Shown here piece by piece: positions 15,807-24,959 of a stretch of DNA of 64,000 nucleotides (positions within the stretch are counted from its first letter, which is position 1; the number at the start of each line of letters is the position of its first letter). A program made the position numbers and the translations under genes. The DNA lies in assembly GCA_035762345.1 (NCBI GenBank), contig DASTPE010000107.1:1-64000 (forward strand), given 5' to 3'. Source of the DNA: SCGC-AG-212-J23 sp035762345 (lineage in GTDB: Bacteria; Pseudomonadota; Gammaproteobacteria; Burkholderiales; SG8-39). The notes under the pieces were generated by a model that saw nothing but the letters and a program-made list of their open reading frames with translations, searched no databases and was not told the origin of the DNA.

Positions 15807-17495
15807 TTATTCTCTTCCGGAGCGCCAGATCCCGTAAAAGATCCAGAGGCTATTGAGAAAAGCGAGGACGTAGCCGAGGAAACCGATCGCGGGTAGGACT
15901 GGGACGCCAAGGACCGCCGGTCCCTCGTGCACGGTCATGACGATCGCCGAGCCGATGACGAGCGAAGCGGTCATGATGCCGACGGTGACGCGGTCGAGGG
16001 TGCGATCGAGCCGCTGGCCGAAGCTGTCAAGGCGCTTGAGATCGAGGTCGACGCGGGTCTTGCCGCGGCGCGCCTCGCGCAGCAGGCGCGCGAGGTCGCG
16101 CGGCACGCCACCGACTACGCTCATGAACTCGCTCACCGCTGCGCGGCCACGCTGCGCGATCTGGCCCGGCTGGTAGCGCTCGGCGAGCGCGCTCTTCACG
16201 AGCGGCGTGAGGTGGTTGATGATGTGGAAGTCGGGGTCGTACTGGCGCCCCAGGCCCTCGAGGGTGATGAGCGCCTTGAACATGAGCGAGAGGTCCGAGG
16301 GCAGCACGATCGAGTGGCTGCGCACGATGCCGGCGAACTGACGGATCAGGTTGCCGACGCGGATGTCCTTGAGCGGCATGCCTTCGTAGTCGAACACCAT
16401 TTCGTTCACGTCGGCGGCGAGCTTGGCCTCGTCGACGTAGGCGTCGCCGGCCCAGTCGAGCAGCACCTCGAGCATCGGCTCCTCGGACATGCGCGCGAGG
16501 CCGCCGAGAAGGTCGATCACCTGCCCGCGACGTTGCGGTGAAAGGCGTCCAACCATCCCGAAGTCGATGATCACGATGCGGTTCCCCGGCAGGTAGAAGA
16601 CGTTGCCGGGATGCGGGTCGGCGTGGAAGAAGCCGTCGATCAGGATCATCTTGAGGAACGCGTCCACGCCGCGCGCGGCGAGGAGCTTTCGATCCAGACC
16701 CGCCTGTTCGACCGCGCGAAGATCCGTAGCCGGGATGCCCTCGACGTGCTCCTGCACGAGCAGCACGTCGCTCGTCCACTCGGGGTAGATGCGCGGGATC
16801 ACGATGTTCGGATCGCCGGCGAAGTTCTTGGCGAAGCGCTCGATGTTGCGCGTTTCGGTGACGAAGTCCGCCTCGCGCTCGAGCGAGCGCGCGAACTGCT
16901 CGGCGATCTCGGCCGGGTGGTAGCGCCGCGCCTCGGGGATCTCGGACTCGATCAGATCGGAGACGCGCCGCAGCAGGCGCAAATCAGCCTCGATCGTCTC
17001 GCGCACGCCCGGCCTTCTCACCTTGAGGATGACCGGCGTGCCGTCCTTGAGCCTTGCGCGGTGCACCTGCGCGATCGAGGCGGCGCCGTGCGCCTGCGTC
17101 TCGATGTCGCGGAATATCCCGGACGGCGGCGCGCCGAGCGCGCGCGTGAGCTCGGGAACGAGCGCCTCGAACGGCACCGGCTTCACGTCGGCGTGCAGCT
17201 TCTCGAATTCCGCGATCCAGCGCGGCGGGAATAGATCGACGCGCGTCGCCATGACCTGGCCGAGCTTCACGAACGTGGGGCCGAGCTCCTCGAGCGCCAT
17301 GCGCATGCGCTGCGCCGGGTCGAGCGTGACAGGGTCGTTGGCCGGGCTGCGCTGCAGGATGGCGCCGGCGCGCTCGAGCACGCCGGCGATGCCGATGCGG
17401 TGCACGAAATCGCCCAGCCCGTGGCGGATGAAAACGGACGCGATCTCGTGCAGCCGCGGCAGCTCGCGCATGATGCCGAGGGTTTGCCGCAGCAT
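15807..17495 (-). CDS. ubiB: ABC1/UbiB-family atypical kinase
   Basis: A 562-residue protein of the ABC1/ADCK/UbiB family, needed for ubiquinone biosynthesis as an ATPase that probably handles lipid intermediates. Seen: the family KxGQ motif in FVKLGQVMATRVDLFPP, the Ala-rich loop HGAASIAQVHRA, catalytic Lys in VILKVRRPG, DGFFHADPHPGN and the metal-binding VIIDFGMVG. Two C-terminal hydrophobic segments (about 505-555) anchor it in the inner membrane. The downstream end lies next to repeat copy 2. Upstream are a phasin-like protein and an MlaF-like ATPase rather than ubiE/ubiJ, so the gene symbol is by family, not context. Confidence 0.85.
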   Translation of the reverse strand: MLRQTLGIMRELPRLHEIASVFIRHGLGDFVHRIGIAGVLERAGAILQRSPANDPVTLDPAQRMRMALEELGPTFVKLGQVMATRVDLFPPRWIAEFEKLHADVKPVPFEALVPELTRALGAPPSGIFRDIETQAHGAASIAQVHRARLKDGTPVILKVRRPGVRETIEADLRLLRRVSDLIESEIPEARRYHPAEIAEQFARSLEREADFVTETRNIERFAKNFAGDPNIVIPRIYPEWTSDVLLVQEHVEGIPATDLRAVEQAGLDRKLLAARGVDAFLKMILIDGFFHADPHPGNVFYLPGNRIVIIDFGMVGRLSPQRRGQVIDLLGGLARMSEEPMLEVLLDWAGDAYVDEAKLAADVNEMVFDYEGMPLKDIRVGNLIRQFAGIVRSHSIVLPSDLSLMFKALITLEGLGRQYDPDFHIINHLTPLVKSALAERYQPGQIAQRGRAAVSEFMSVVGGVPRDLARLLREARRGKTRVDLDLKRLDSFGQRLDRTLDRVTVGIMTASLVIGSAIVMTVHEGPAVLGVPVLPAIGFLGYVLAFLNSLWIFYGIWRSGRE

Positions 17496-17501
17496 CGGCG
17501 G

Positions 17502-18119
17502 CTACGGTCGCTTGCTTTGCTTGTCCGCTGCGGATTTCTCCAGCGCGTCGGCCATTCCGGCGAGCACGCCGCTCGCCATCTGCGCGAAGCGCGCGCTGAA
17601 GTGGCCGGCGAGCTCGATTCCCGAGAAAGTGACGTCGGCCATCAGGCTCGCCGCCTGGCGCCCGGTCTCGGTGCCGGCGCGCGCCGCGCGCCGCGCGAGC
17701 TCGCGCAGCTCCGGTCGCGCACGCTCGTTTGCCGTCTCGGCCACCTGGCTCACCGTCGAGAGGAAGTCCTCCTCGATCTTCTTCAGGCCGGCGAGCGCCT
17801 GCTTCACCTCGTTATCGCTGATGCTGCGGCCGGTGGCCACCATCTTGCGCAGCGCCTCTTCGCCCGCCTCGACCGACTTGGTGAGCGCCTCGTCCATGCC
17901 GCGGAACGCCTGGCCCATCGCCTTGCGCACGGTGCCGCCGCTCGCCGGCGCCGCGGCCGCCATACCCTCGGTCATCGCGCGCACCACCTCGCGAATGCCC
18001 TCGCGGTCGAAGCGGCGGTTCGAAAGAGCGCTGAGAGTGAGATCGCGAAAGCGGCGCGTCACGTCCTCGCCGGTCTTCATCGCCTCGCCGGCTGCCTTTC
18101 TGAGATTGTCTTCAACCAT
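17502..18119 (-). CDS. Unrecognised Ala-rich helical (phasin-like) protein
   Basis: A 205-residue protein starting MVEDNLRKAAGEAMKTGEDV. It is almost entirely predicted alpha-helix with high Ala, Glu and Arg, no signal peptide and no clear transmembrane segment, though the C-terminal third (SARFAQMASGVLAGMADAL) is amphipathic. The style resembles phasins or DUF6781-type proteins; I do not claim a family. It overlaps the ATPase gene upstream by 8 bases and lies 6 bases before ubiB, so the three form one operon. Its job may be envelope-lipid related by context. Confidence 0.75.
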   Translation of the reverse strand: MVEDNLRKAAGEAMKTGEDVTRRFRDLTLSALSNRRFDREGIREVVRAMTEGMAAAAPASGGTVRKAMGQAFRGMDEALTKSVEAGEEALRKMVATGRSISDNEVKQALAGLKKIEEDFLSTVSQVAETANERARPELRELARRAARAGTETGRQAASLMADVTFSGIELAGHFSARFAQMASGVLAGMADALEKSAADKQSKRP

Positions 18120-18912
18120 GGATGCGAAGGTCCTCCTCGAGTGGCGGCCCGGGGAAGTGGAAACGCACCGGGCCATCCGGAAGCGCGTTGAGAAACTGCT
18201 TGAGATACGGATCCTCGGAGGCCGAGAGCTCGCGCGGCGTGCCCTTGCCGACAATCGTGCCGTCGCCGATGACGTAAACGTAGTGCGCGACCTTCAGCGC
18301 CTCCTGCACGTCGTAGGTCACGACGATCGAAGTCAGTCCGAGCGCCTGGTTCAGGCTGCGGATCAGGTTCCCGATCTGGTTGAGCGAAATCGGATCCAGC
18401 CCGGCGAAGGGCTCGTCGTACATCATGAGCTTCGGGTCGGTGGCGATGGCGCGCGCGAGCGCCACGCGGCGCGTCATCCCGCCGGAGAGGTCGGCCGGCA
18501 TCATCGTCCGCGCCCCGCGCAGGCCGACCGCATGCAGCTTCATCAGCACCAGCCGCCGCACCAGGTCCTCGGGCAGGTCGAAATTCTCGCGCAGCGGGAA
18601 TGCGATGTTCTCGTACACCGTGAGGTCGGTGAACAGGCCCGAGGTCTGGAACATCATCCCCATGTCGAGCCGCAGCCTGTAGAGGTCCTCGGCAGAAAGG
18701 CGGTGCACATTCTTGCCTTCCACCGTTACCGTGCCGCGCTGCGGATAGAGCTGCGCGCCGATGAGTTTCAGCAGCGTGGACTTGCCGGAGCCGCTGCCGC
18801 CGAGGATCGCGACCACCTGCCCGCGCCGGATGTCGAGATTGAGCCCGCGCAGGACTTCGAGGTCGCCGAACGAGAAATGCAGGTCCTTGATCTCGACGAC
18901 ATGCTCGGACAT
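18112..18912 (-). CDS. MlaF-like ABC transporter ATP-binding protein
   Basis: A 266-residue ATPase of the MlaF/Ttg2A type (phospholipid transport across the envelope). Seen: Walker A GGSGSGKST (38-46), Q-loop MMFQTSGLFTDLTV, signature LSGGM (142-146), Walker B LMMYDEP (162-168), D-loop GLDP. The switch-loop position, normally His, is Tyr200 (VVTYDVQEA), which is unusual. ATG at 18912 is preferred to an open extension of six codons. No MlaE permease, MlaD or MlaC gene is adjacent; the partners here are a phasin-like protein and UbiB. It starts only 17 bases from the divergent SrkA-like gene. Confidence 0.88.
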   Translation of the reverse strand: MSEHVVEIKDLHFSFGDLEVLRGLNLDIRRGQVVAILGGSGSGKSTLLKLIGAQLYPQRGTVTVEGKNVHRLSAEDLYRLRLDMGMMFQTSGLFTDLTVYENIAFPLRENFDLPEDLVRRLVLMKLHAVGLRGARTMMPADLSGGMTRRVALARAIATDPKLMMYDEPFAGLDPISLNQIGNLIRSLNQALGLTSIVVTYDVQEALKVAHYVYVIGDGTIVGKGTPRELSASEDPYLKQFLNALPDGPVRFHFPGPPLEEDLRIHG

Positions 18913-18929
18913 GCAACTACTATACGCCA

Positions 18930-19889
18930 ATGCATGCGTACGCCTCGCTTACGCCGGAAGTCGTGCTCGACGCGATCGCCGCGCTCGGGCTGCGCCCCGA
19001 CGGGCGGCTGCTCGCCCTGTCGAGCTACGAAAACCGCGTCTACCAGGTCTGGCTCGAGGACGAGGCCCCCGTGGTGGCGAAGTTCTACCGCCCGGGGCGC
19101 TGGACCGAGGCCCAGATCAAGGAGGAGCACGCCTTCGCGAAGGAGCTTGTGGAACGCGAAATTCCGGTGATTGCTCCGTCTGCCAAAGGAACGTTCAAAA
19201 ATTTCATCTATGCCGTCTATCCGCGCCGCGGCGGCCGCACGCCCGAGCTCGGCGACTTGAAGACCCTCGAATGGATCGGCCGCTTCCTGGGTCGCATTCA
19301 CGCCGTCGGCTCCACGAAGAATTTCACCCACCGGGAAAGTTTGACCGTGCAGACCTTCGGCCATGATGCGCGCGCTTACCTGCTCGAGCACGACTTCGTT
19401 CCGGCGGACCTTCTCGACGCCTGGAAAGCCGTGACCGAACAAGCTTTGCAGAGCGTCGAGCAGTGCTACGTCCGTGCTGGAGAGATAAGCAGCATTCGCC
19501 TGCACGGCGACTGCCATCCGGGGAACATCCTGTGGACGGATGACGGGCCGCATTTCGTCGACCTCGACGACGCGCGCATGGGGCCGGCGATGCAGGACCT
19601 GTGGATGCTCCTCTCGGGCGATCGCGCCGCCATGTCCGCTCAACTGAAGAAGGTATTGTCGGGCTACGAACAATTCATGGAATTTGATCGGAAGGAATTG
19701 AATCTTCTCGAAGCGCTGCGCACGCTGCGCCTCATTCACTACTCGGCGTGGATCGCGCGCCGCTGGGGCGATCCCGCCTTTCCGGCGGCGTTCCCGTGGT
19801 TCAACACCCAGCGCTACTGGCAGGACCGGATTCTGGAACTGCGCGAGCAGATCGCGCTGATGCAGGAAGAGCCGCTGAGCGCCGACTAA
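18930..19889 (+). CDS. srkA: SrkA/YihE-like stress response protein kinase
   Basis: A 319-residue kinase of the APH/choline-kinase fold, as in E. coli SrkA (YihE), which protects against stress-induced death. Seen: LSSYENRVYQVWLED (nucleotide loop), VAKFYRPGRW with the ATP-binding Lys, catalytic HGDCHPGNILW and metal-binding HFVDLDDARMGP. Length and motif spacing match SrkA. The start is close to the divergent ATPase start, so the promoter must overlap coding sequence or be very compact. In E. coli srkA lies with dsbA; here it does not. Confidence 0.92.
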   Translation: MHAYASLTPEVVLDAIAALGLRPDGRLLALSSYENRVYQVWLEDEAPVVAKFYRPGRWTEAQIKEEHAFAKELVEREIPVIAPSAKGTFKNFIYAVYPRRGGRTPELGDLKTLEWIGRFLGRIHAVGSTKNFTHRESLTVQTFGHDARAYLLEHDFVPADLLDAWKAVTEQALQSVEQCYVRAGEISSIRLHGDCHPGNILWTDDGPHFVDLDDARMGPAMQDLWMLLSGDRAAMSAQLKKVLSGYEQFMEFDRKELNLLEALRTLRLIHYSAWIARRWGDPAFPAAFPWFNTQRYWQDRILELREQIALMQEEPLSAD

Positions 19890-19921
19890 GTCGCCTTACG
19901 GCTGACGAAGAACGCGGATGC

Positions 19922-20842
19922 CTACTCCGCCGGCAAGCCGAGCACCTGGAACGAGCGCTCGAGTCGCGGCCCCATCGGCACGCCGAGACGGTAGCCGGAA
20001 GGCAGGGTCTTCAGGAACCACTTGTTGTAGATCGTGCGGATCTCGCCCGAGCTCGCCAGGGCGCGGAAGGTCTCGTGCACGACCTCGGCGAGGGGCGCGT
20101 CGCCGCGCGCGAACACGATGCCGTAAGGCTCGAACGAAAGCAGGTCGCCGACCGCGGCGTACTCACGCCGCAGCCCTTTCTCGGCGAGGTAGCCGGCGAT
20201 GAGGATGTCGTCGGCGGCGAGCGCGTCCGCGGCTCCGTCGGCGAGCCGCTCGAGCGCCTGCGCGTAGCCGTCGGCCGTTTCCAGCTTGAACCCCGTGCGC
20301 GGCGCAAGGCGCCGCATCGCCTCCTCGTTCGTCGTGCCGCGCACCGCGACCACGGTGCGGCCGGCGAGGTCGCGCGCCGAACGCACCGGGCTCCCGCGCT
20401 TCACGAGTAGCCGGGTGCCGGTGATGAAGATCACTGGCGAAAAGGCCACCCGCTTCGCGCGCTCGGCGGTATTCGTGGTCGAGCCGCATTCGAGGTCGAC
20501 GCGGCCGTCGGCCACCTGGTCGATGCGGTCGGCGGGGGTCACTCGCCGGTACTCTGTACGCAGGCGCAGGCCCCCGACCGCTTCGGAGATGTGCTCGATG
20601 ATGGCCTCGCACAGGTCGATCGAGTAGCCATGCGGTTCGCCGTCGCGTCCCGTGAACGAGAACGGCACAGCCTCGGTGCGGTAGCCGATGCGCACCACGC
20701 GCGCTTCTTTGATGCGCTTGAGCACCCCGGTAAGCGCGCGCGCTTGCGGCTCATCGGGATCCTGGGCGACGGCGCAAGGCAGCCCTAGAGCGAGCGCAAC
20801 GCCGAGGCCCGCTGCCCGCCACCAACGCGCGCGCAGGTTCAC
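19922..20842 (-). CDS. Amino acid-type periplasmic solute-binding protein
   Basis: A 306-residue family-3 solute-binding protein with a signal peptide starting at GTG 20842 (NLRARWWRAAGLGVALALGL, cleavage near AVAQ). Seen: VVRIGYRTEAVPFSF, the ligand-loop pattern GYSIDLCEAI, VDLECGSTTNTAERAK and VVAVRGTTNEEA. This pattern is typical of glutamate/aspartate-type binding proteins of ABC systems, yet no ABC permease is adjacent. It lies 4 bases after dctA and is the last gene of the aspA-dcu-dctA operon, so aspartate, glutamate or a C4-dicarboxylate is the likely ligand. Confidence 0.9.
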   Translation of the reverse strand: MNLRARWWRAAGLGVALALGLPCAVAQDPDEPQARALTGVLKRIKEARVVRIGYRTEAVPFSFTGRDGEPHGYSIDLCEAIIEHISEAVGGLRLRTEYRRVTPADRIDQVADGRVDLECGSTTNTAERAKRVAFSPVIFITGTRLLVKRGSPVRSARDLAGRTVVAVRGTTNEEAMRRLAPRTGFKLETADGYAQALERLADGAADALAADDILIAGYLAEKGLRREYAAVGDLLSFEPYGIVFARGDAPLAEVVHETFRALASSGEIRTIYNKWFLKTLPSGYRLGVPMGPRLERSFQVLGLPAE

Positions 20843-20846
20843 CGGC

Positions 20847-22121
20847 TCAGGCCTTCGCGGTGATGGGTCGGAGGTCCGCCTCGTCCTTCGGCGGCGGGCC
20901 GATCGCGCCCTCCCACTTCGCGACCACCGTGGTGGCGATGCTGTTGCCGATGACATTGGTCGCGGTGCGCCCCATGTCGAGGAGTTGGTCGATCCCCATG
21001 ATGAGCAGCAGCCCGGCCTCCGGCAGGCCGAAGGTCGGCAACACCGCCGCGACCACCACGAGCGAGGCGCGCGGCACGCCCGCCACGCCCTTGCTGCTCA
21101 CCATCATGACGAGGAGGAGCGTGACCTGCTGCGCGAGCGACAGCTCGATGCCGTAGGCCTGCGCGATGAACAGCGCCGCAAACGCCTGGTAGAGCATCGA
21201 CCCGTCGAGGTTGAAGGAGTAGCCGAGCGGCAGCACGAACGAGGTCACGCGCTCGTTCACACCGAAGCGCCTCAGCTGCTCCATCAGCTTCGGGTATGCG
21301 GCCTCGCTGCTCGCGGTGGCGAACGCCACCAGCAGCGGCTCTTTCACGTAGCTGAGCAGCCGCAGCACCAGCGGGCCGAGGAAGACGAAGCCGACCGCGA
21401 TCACCGCCGCCCAGAGCGTGACGAGCGCGAGGTAGAACGAGCCGACGAACTTGCCGTAGGTCAGCAGCACGCCCAGCCCCTGCACCGTGATCGCCGCGGC
21501 GATCGCGCCGAACACGCCGGCCGGCGCAGCCCACATCACGTAGTCGGTGACCTTGAGCATCACCGGCACCAGCTCGTCGACGAACGCCTTCACCGTGCGT
21601 GCCGGCTCGCTTGTCATCGCGGATAGCGCGAAGCCGAAGAAGCAGGAGAACACGAGGATCTGCAGGATCTCGTTCGTCGCCATCGCCTCGAAGAAGCTGC
21701 GCGGAAAGACGTGCGTGAGGAACTCGCGCAGGTTGAGGCCGCCGGTCTTCAGGTTGGTGGCGGCGTCCTTCTCGGGCAGCGGCAGGCCGAGGTCGCGGCC
21801 GGGCGCGAAGGTGTTCGCGAACACCATGCCGAGCAGCAGCGAGCCGAGCGAGGCGGTGATGAACCACAGGATCGCCTTGCCGCCGATGCGGCCGACCGCC
21901 TTGGCGTCGCCGACGCCGGCGATGCCCGAGACCACGGTGGCGAACACCAGCGGCGCGACGATCATCTTGATGAGGCGCAGGAAGATGTCCGAGAGGATCG
22001 AGAAGTAGCCGGCGACCGAGGCTGCGGCGGCCGCGTCGGGAGAGAACGTGTGCCCGGCCCAGCCGGCGGCGATGCCGGCGAGCGCGGCGACGAAGATCCA
22101 GGTAGTTAGCTTCGAGCCCAT
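20847..22121 (-). CDS. Dicarboxylate/amino acid:cation symporter (DctA/GltP type)
   Basis: A 424-residue inner-membrane symporter of the DAACS family, taking up C4-dicarboxylates or Asp/Glu with H+ or Na+. Seen: IFLRLIKMIVAPLVF, the re-entrant loop region ATASSEAAYPKL (a variant of the usual SSSAATLP), VLPLGYSFNLDGSMLYQ and NVIGNSIATTVV. The start is ATG at 22121. It is 2 bases from dcu and 4 bases from the binding-protein gene. Together with AspA and Dcu it makes an aspartate/fumarate import-export set. DctA versus GltP cannot be settled by eye. Confidence 0.92.
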   Translation of the reverse strand: MGSKLTTWIFVAALAGIAAGWAGHTFSPDAAAAASVAGYFSILSDIFLRLIKMIVAPLVFATVVSGIAGVGDAKAVGRIGGKAILWFITASLGSLLLGMVFANTFAPGRDLGLPLPEKDAATNLKTGGLNLREFLTHVFPRSFFEAMATNEILQILVFSCFFGFALSAMTSEPARTVKAFVDELVPVMLKVTDYVMWAAPAGVFGAIAAAITVQGLGVLLTYGKFVGSFYLALVTLWAAVIAVGFVFLGPLVLRLLSYVKEPLLVAFATASSEAAYPKLMEQLRRFGVNERVTSFVLPLGYSFNLDGSMLYQAFAALFIAQAYGIELSLAQQVTLLLVMMVSSKGVAGVPRASLVVVAAVLPTFGLPEAGLLLIMGIDQLLDMGRTATNVIGNSIATTVVAKWEGAIGPPPKDEADLRPITAKA

Positions 22122-22123
22122 GG

Positions 22124-23449
22124 TCAGTAGATCGTCCTCGCGAGAAGCAGTCCCGTCGCGACCGCGCCGCACGTGGCGACCAGCCCCGGGATCATGAAGG
22201 AATGGTTGAGCACATACCGGCCAATGCGCGTCGTGCCGGACAGATCGAAGTTGATTGCGGCGATGAGCGAGCCGTAGGTCGGAATGAAGAAGTAGCCGTT
22301 CACCGATGGAAACGAGGCGATCAGGAACTGCGGCGGGATGCCAAGAGCCACGCCGAGCGGCATGAGCGCGCGCGTGGTCGCCGCTTGGCTATAGAGCAGC
22401 ACCGAGGCGAAGAAAAGACCGATGGCGAAGGTCCACGGCGCCGCCTGGGTCATGTTGCCGATCGCCGGAACGATGACGTTCTGGTTGGCGGCGATGAAGC
22501 TGTCGCCCAGCCACGCCAGGCCGAAGATGCCGATCACCGCCACCACGCCGGCGCGCAGCGTCGGCGTCTTCGGCACATCATCCACCTTCACGCCGGTGAG
22601 AAGCAGCATCACCGCCGCGACCGACAGCATGACAATCTCGATGACCAGCGGCATGGCGAGCGGGCTCTTCGCGCCGGGCAGCCGGCGCAGCTCGGGGAAG
22701 AAACCGAAGACGACGACGAGCGCCACGCCGGCGAGGAAGATCCATGCGGAAATTTTCGCCGCCGGCGCGAGCGGCGGACGCTGCCCGGCGGGCTTCGGTG
22801 CCGGGATGGCGCCGGCTTTCAAGCGCGCCTGGTACTCGGGATCGTCCTCCAGGTCCTTGCCGACGAACATCGAGACGATCGCCGCGGCGAGCACGCCGGT
22901 GAGCGTCGCTGGCACGCAGATCATCAGGATCTGCGGCAGGCCCCACTGCGCAAGCCCCTTCTCGGAGAACAGGCCGATCATGGCGGCGGTCGCCGCCGCC
23001 ACCGGGCTCGCCGTAATCGCCTGCTGCGAGGCGATGGTCGCCACCGCCATCGGCCGCTCCGGCCGGATGCCGCTCTGGTGCGCGGTCTCGTAGATCACCG
23101 GCAGCAGCGGGTAGACGATGTGCCCGGTGCCGGCGACGAAGGTGAAGCTCCAGGTGGTGAGCGGCGCGACGATCGTCACGTACTTGGGGTTGGCGCGGAT
23201 GATGCGTTCGGCCACGCGCACCAGGAAGTCGATGCCGCCGGCCGCGTCCATCACCGAGGCGGCCATGATCACCGCGAGGATGATGAGCATGACATCAATT
23301 GGCGGCGAGGTCGGGTTGACGCCGAACGCGACCACCAGCACGGCCAGCCCGACCGCGCCCCACAGGCCGAGGCCGATGCCGCTATAGCGCGCGCCCATCC
23401 AGATGGCCGCGAGCACCACGGCGAACTGGAAGGCGATCGCCAGGGTCAT
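22124..23449 (-). CDS. Anaerobic C4-dicarboxylate transporter (DcuA/DcuB family)
   Basis: A 441-residue integral membrane antiporter with about 10-12 hydrophobic segments. Seen: SGIGLGLWGAVGLAVLV, AGGIDFLVRVAERIIR, TFVAGTGHIVYPLLPVIYE and the conserved SPVAAATAAMIGL. Dcu proteins exchange fumarate or aspartate for succinate, mostly without oxygen. The start overlaps the aspA stop (ATGA). The cytoplasmic loop after about residue 205 (DLEDDPEYQARLKAG) is as in DcuA/B. Context supports aspartate:succinate or aspartate:fumarate exchange. Confidence 0.93.
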   Translation of the reverse strand: MTLAIAFQFAVVLAAIWMGARYSGIGLGLWGAVGLAVLVVAFGVNPTSPPIDVMLIILAVIMAASVMDAAGGIDFLVRVAERIIRANPKYVTIVAPLTTWSFTFVAGTGHIVYPLLPVIYETAHQSGIRPERPMAVATIASQQAITASPVAAATAAMIGLFSEKGLAQWGLPQILMICVPATLTGVLAAAIVSMFVGKDLEDDPEYQARLKAGAIPAPKPAGQRPPLAPAAKISAWIFLAGVALVVVFGFFPELRRLPGAKSPLAMPLVIEIVMLSVAAVMLLLTGVKVDDVPKTPTLRAGVVAVIGIFGLAWLGDSFIAANQNVIVPAIGNMTQAAPWTFAIGLFFASVLLYSQAATTRALMPLGVALGIPPQFLIASFPSVNGYFFIPTYGSLIAAINFDLSGTTRIGRYVLNHSFMIPGLVATCGAVATGLLLARTIY

Positions 23450-24849
23450 TGCTCGAACGTCGGGTTGATCAGGTTCTCGAACGAGAAAACTTCATCCCAT
23501 TTCTGCTGGGTGAGGAGCTTGCGCTCCTTCACCACAATGTCGTGCAGCGACTTGCCGGTGACATAGCCCTCGTGCGCGATCTCGGCGCACAGCTTGTAGC
23601 CGAGCGAGGGCTTGAGCACGGTGACGATGCCGAGCGAGTTGAGCACCATGTCGCGCGTGCGCTCGGCGTTGGCGGTGATGCCCTCCACGCAGTTGGCGCG
23701 CAGGCTCTCGACCGCGCGCTGCATGGTAGTGATGGAAGAGAACAGCGCGAAGGTGATCACCGGCTCCATCACGTTGAGCTGCAGCTGGCCGGCGGAGGCG
23801 GCGAGCGTCACCGTGAGGTCGAACCCGATCACCAGGAACCCAGTCTGGTTCACGACTTCCGGAATCACCGGGTTCACCTTGCCTGGCATGATCGAAGAGC
23901 CGGGCTGCTTCTCGGGCAGGTTGATCTCGTTCAGGCCGCAACGCGGCCCGGAGGCGAGCAGGCGGATGTCGTTGCAGATCTTGGTGAGCTTGGCGGAGGT
24001 GCGCTTCAGCACCCCGGACAGCAGCACGTAGGCGCCGGTGTCCGAGGTCGCCTCAACCAGGTCACTCGCCAGGATGAACTTGCGGCCGGTGATCTCGGAG
24101 AGCTGGCGTGTGGCGAGCTCGGGATAGCCGGGCGCGGCGGTGACCGAGGTGCCGATCGCGGTGGCGCCGAGGTTGATCTCGTGCAGCAGCTTCTGCACCT
24201 CTTCGATGCGCTGCACCTCCTCGCCGATGGTCGTGCCCCAGCCGTGGAACTCGGCGCCGAGCGACATCGGCACCGCGTCCTGCAGGTGGGTGCGGCCCAT
24301 CTTCAGGACCTTGTCGAACTCGCACGCCTTGGCGAAGAACGCCTGCTGCAGCCGGCGCAGCGCCTCCATGTAACTCTCGAGCCGCAGGATGAGCCCGAGA
24401 CGGAACGCGGTCGGGTAGACGTCGTTCGTCGACTGCCCGAAGTTGACGTGGTCGTTGGGGCTCACGTACTGATATTCGCCTTTCTTGTGCCCGAGCGACT
24501 CGAGCGCGAGGTTGGCGATCACCTCGTTCGCGTTCATATTGGTCGAGGTACCGGCGCCGCCCTGGATGAAATCGGTGATGAACTGGTCGAGCATCTCGCC
24601 GGCGATCAGGCGGTCGCAAGCCTTGATAATCGCTTCGGCGATCCTGCGGTCGAAGGCGCCGAGGTCGCGGTTCGCCATCGCCGCGGCCTTCTTCACGTAG
24701 CCGAAGGCCCTGACGAAGTTCGGCTCCGCCGACATCGGCATGCCGGTGATGTGGAAGTTCTCCTTGCCGCGCAGCGTCTGCACGCCGTAATACGCGTCGG
24801 CCGGGACCTGCTTCTCTCCCAGGAAGTCCTTCTCGGTGCGGAATGCCAT
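23446..24849 (-). CDS. aspA: Aspartate ammonia-lyase
   Basis: A 467-residue member of the aspartase/fumarase superfamily that splits aspartate into fumarate and ammonia. Seen: TEKDFLGEKQVPADAYYGVQT at the start, TSTNMNANEVIANLA, SPNDHVNFGQSTNDVYPT, GRTHLQDAVPMSLG and the signature GSSIMPGKVNPVIPE with the catalytic Ser loop. The start is ATG at 24849; the open frame beyond it carries no conserved sequence. First gene of the operon aspA-dcu-dctA-binding protein. The FRTEKDFLGE N-terminus is typical of AspA rather than fumarase FumC. Confidence 0.95.
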   Translation of the reverse strand: MAFRTEKDFLGEKQVPADAYYGVQTLRGKENFHITGMPMSAEPNFVRAFGYVKKAAAMANRDLGAFDRRIAEAIIKACDRLIAGEMLDQFITDFIQGGAGTSTNMNANEVIANLALESLGHKKGEYQYVSPNDHVNFGQSTNDVYPTAFRLGLILRLESYMEALRRLQQAFFAKACEFDKVLKMGRTHLQDAVPMSLGAEFHGWGTTIGEEVQRIEEVQKLLHEINLGATAIGTSVTAAPGYPELATRQLSEITGRKFILASDLVEATSDTGAYVLLSGVLKRTSAKLTKICNDIRLLASGPRCGLNEINLPEKQPGSSIMPGKVNPVIPEVVNQTGFLVIGFDLTVTLAASAGQLQLNVMEPVITFALFSSITTMQRAVESLRANCVEGITANAERTRDMVLNSLGIVTVLKPSLGYKLCAEIAHEGYVTGKSLHDIVVKERKLLTQQKWDEVFSFENLINPTFEQ

Positions 24850-24959
24850 GGCTCTCCCTTCCTCCACTTGCTGATGTTCTAGGGTGTGCTCTGCATGAGT
24901 ATAGCCAGCGCTTGCGCCGCGGAGCGCACGCGGGGCGCGTTTCTTGCTCTCTCGGCAGG

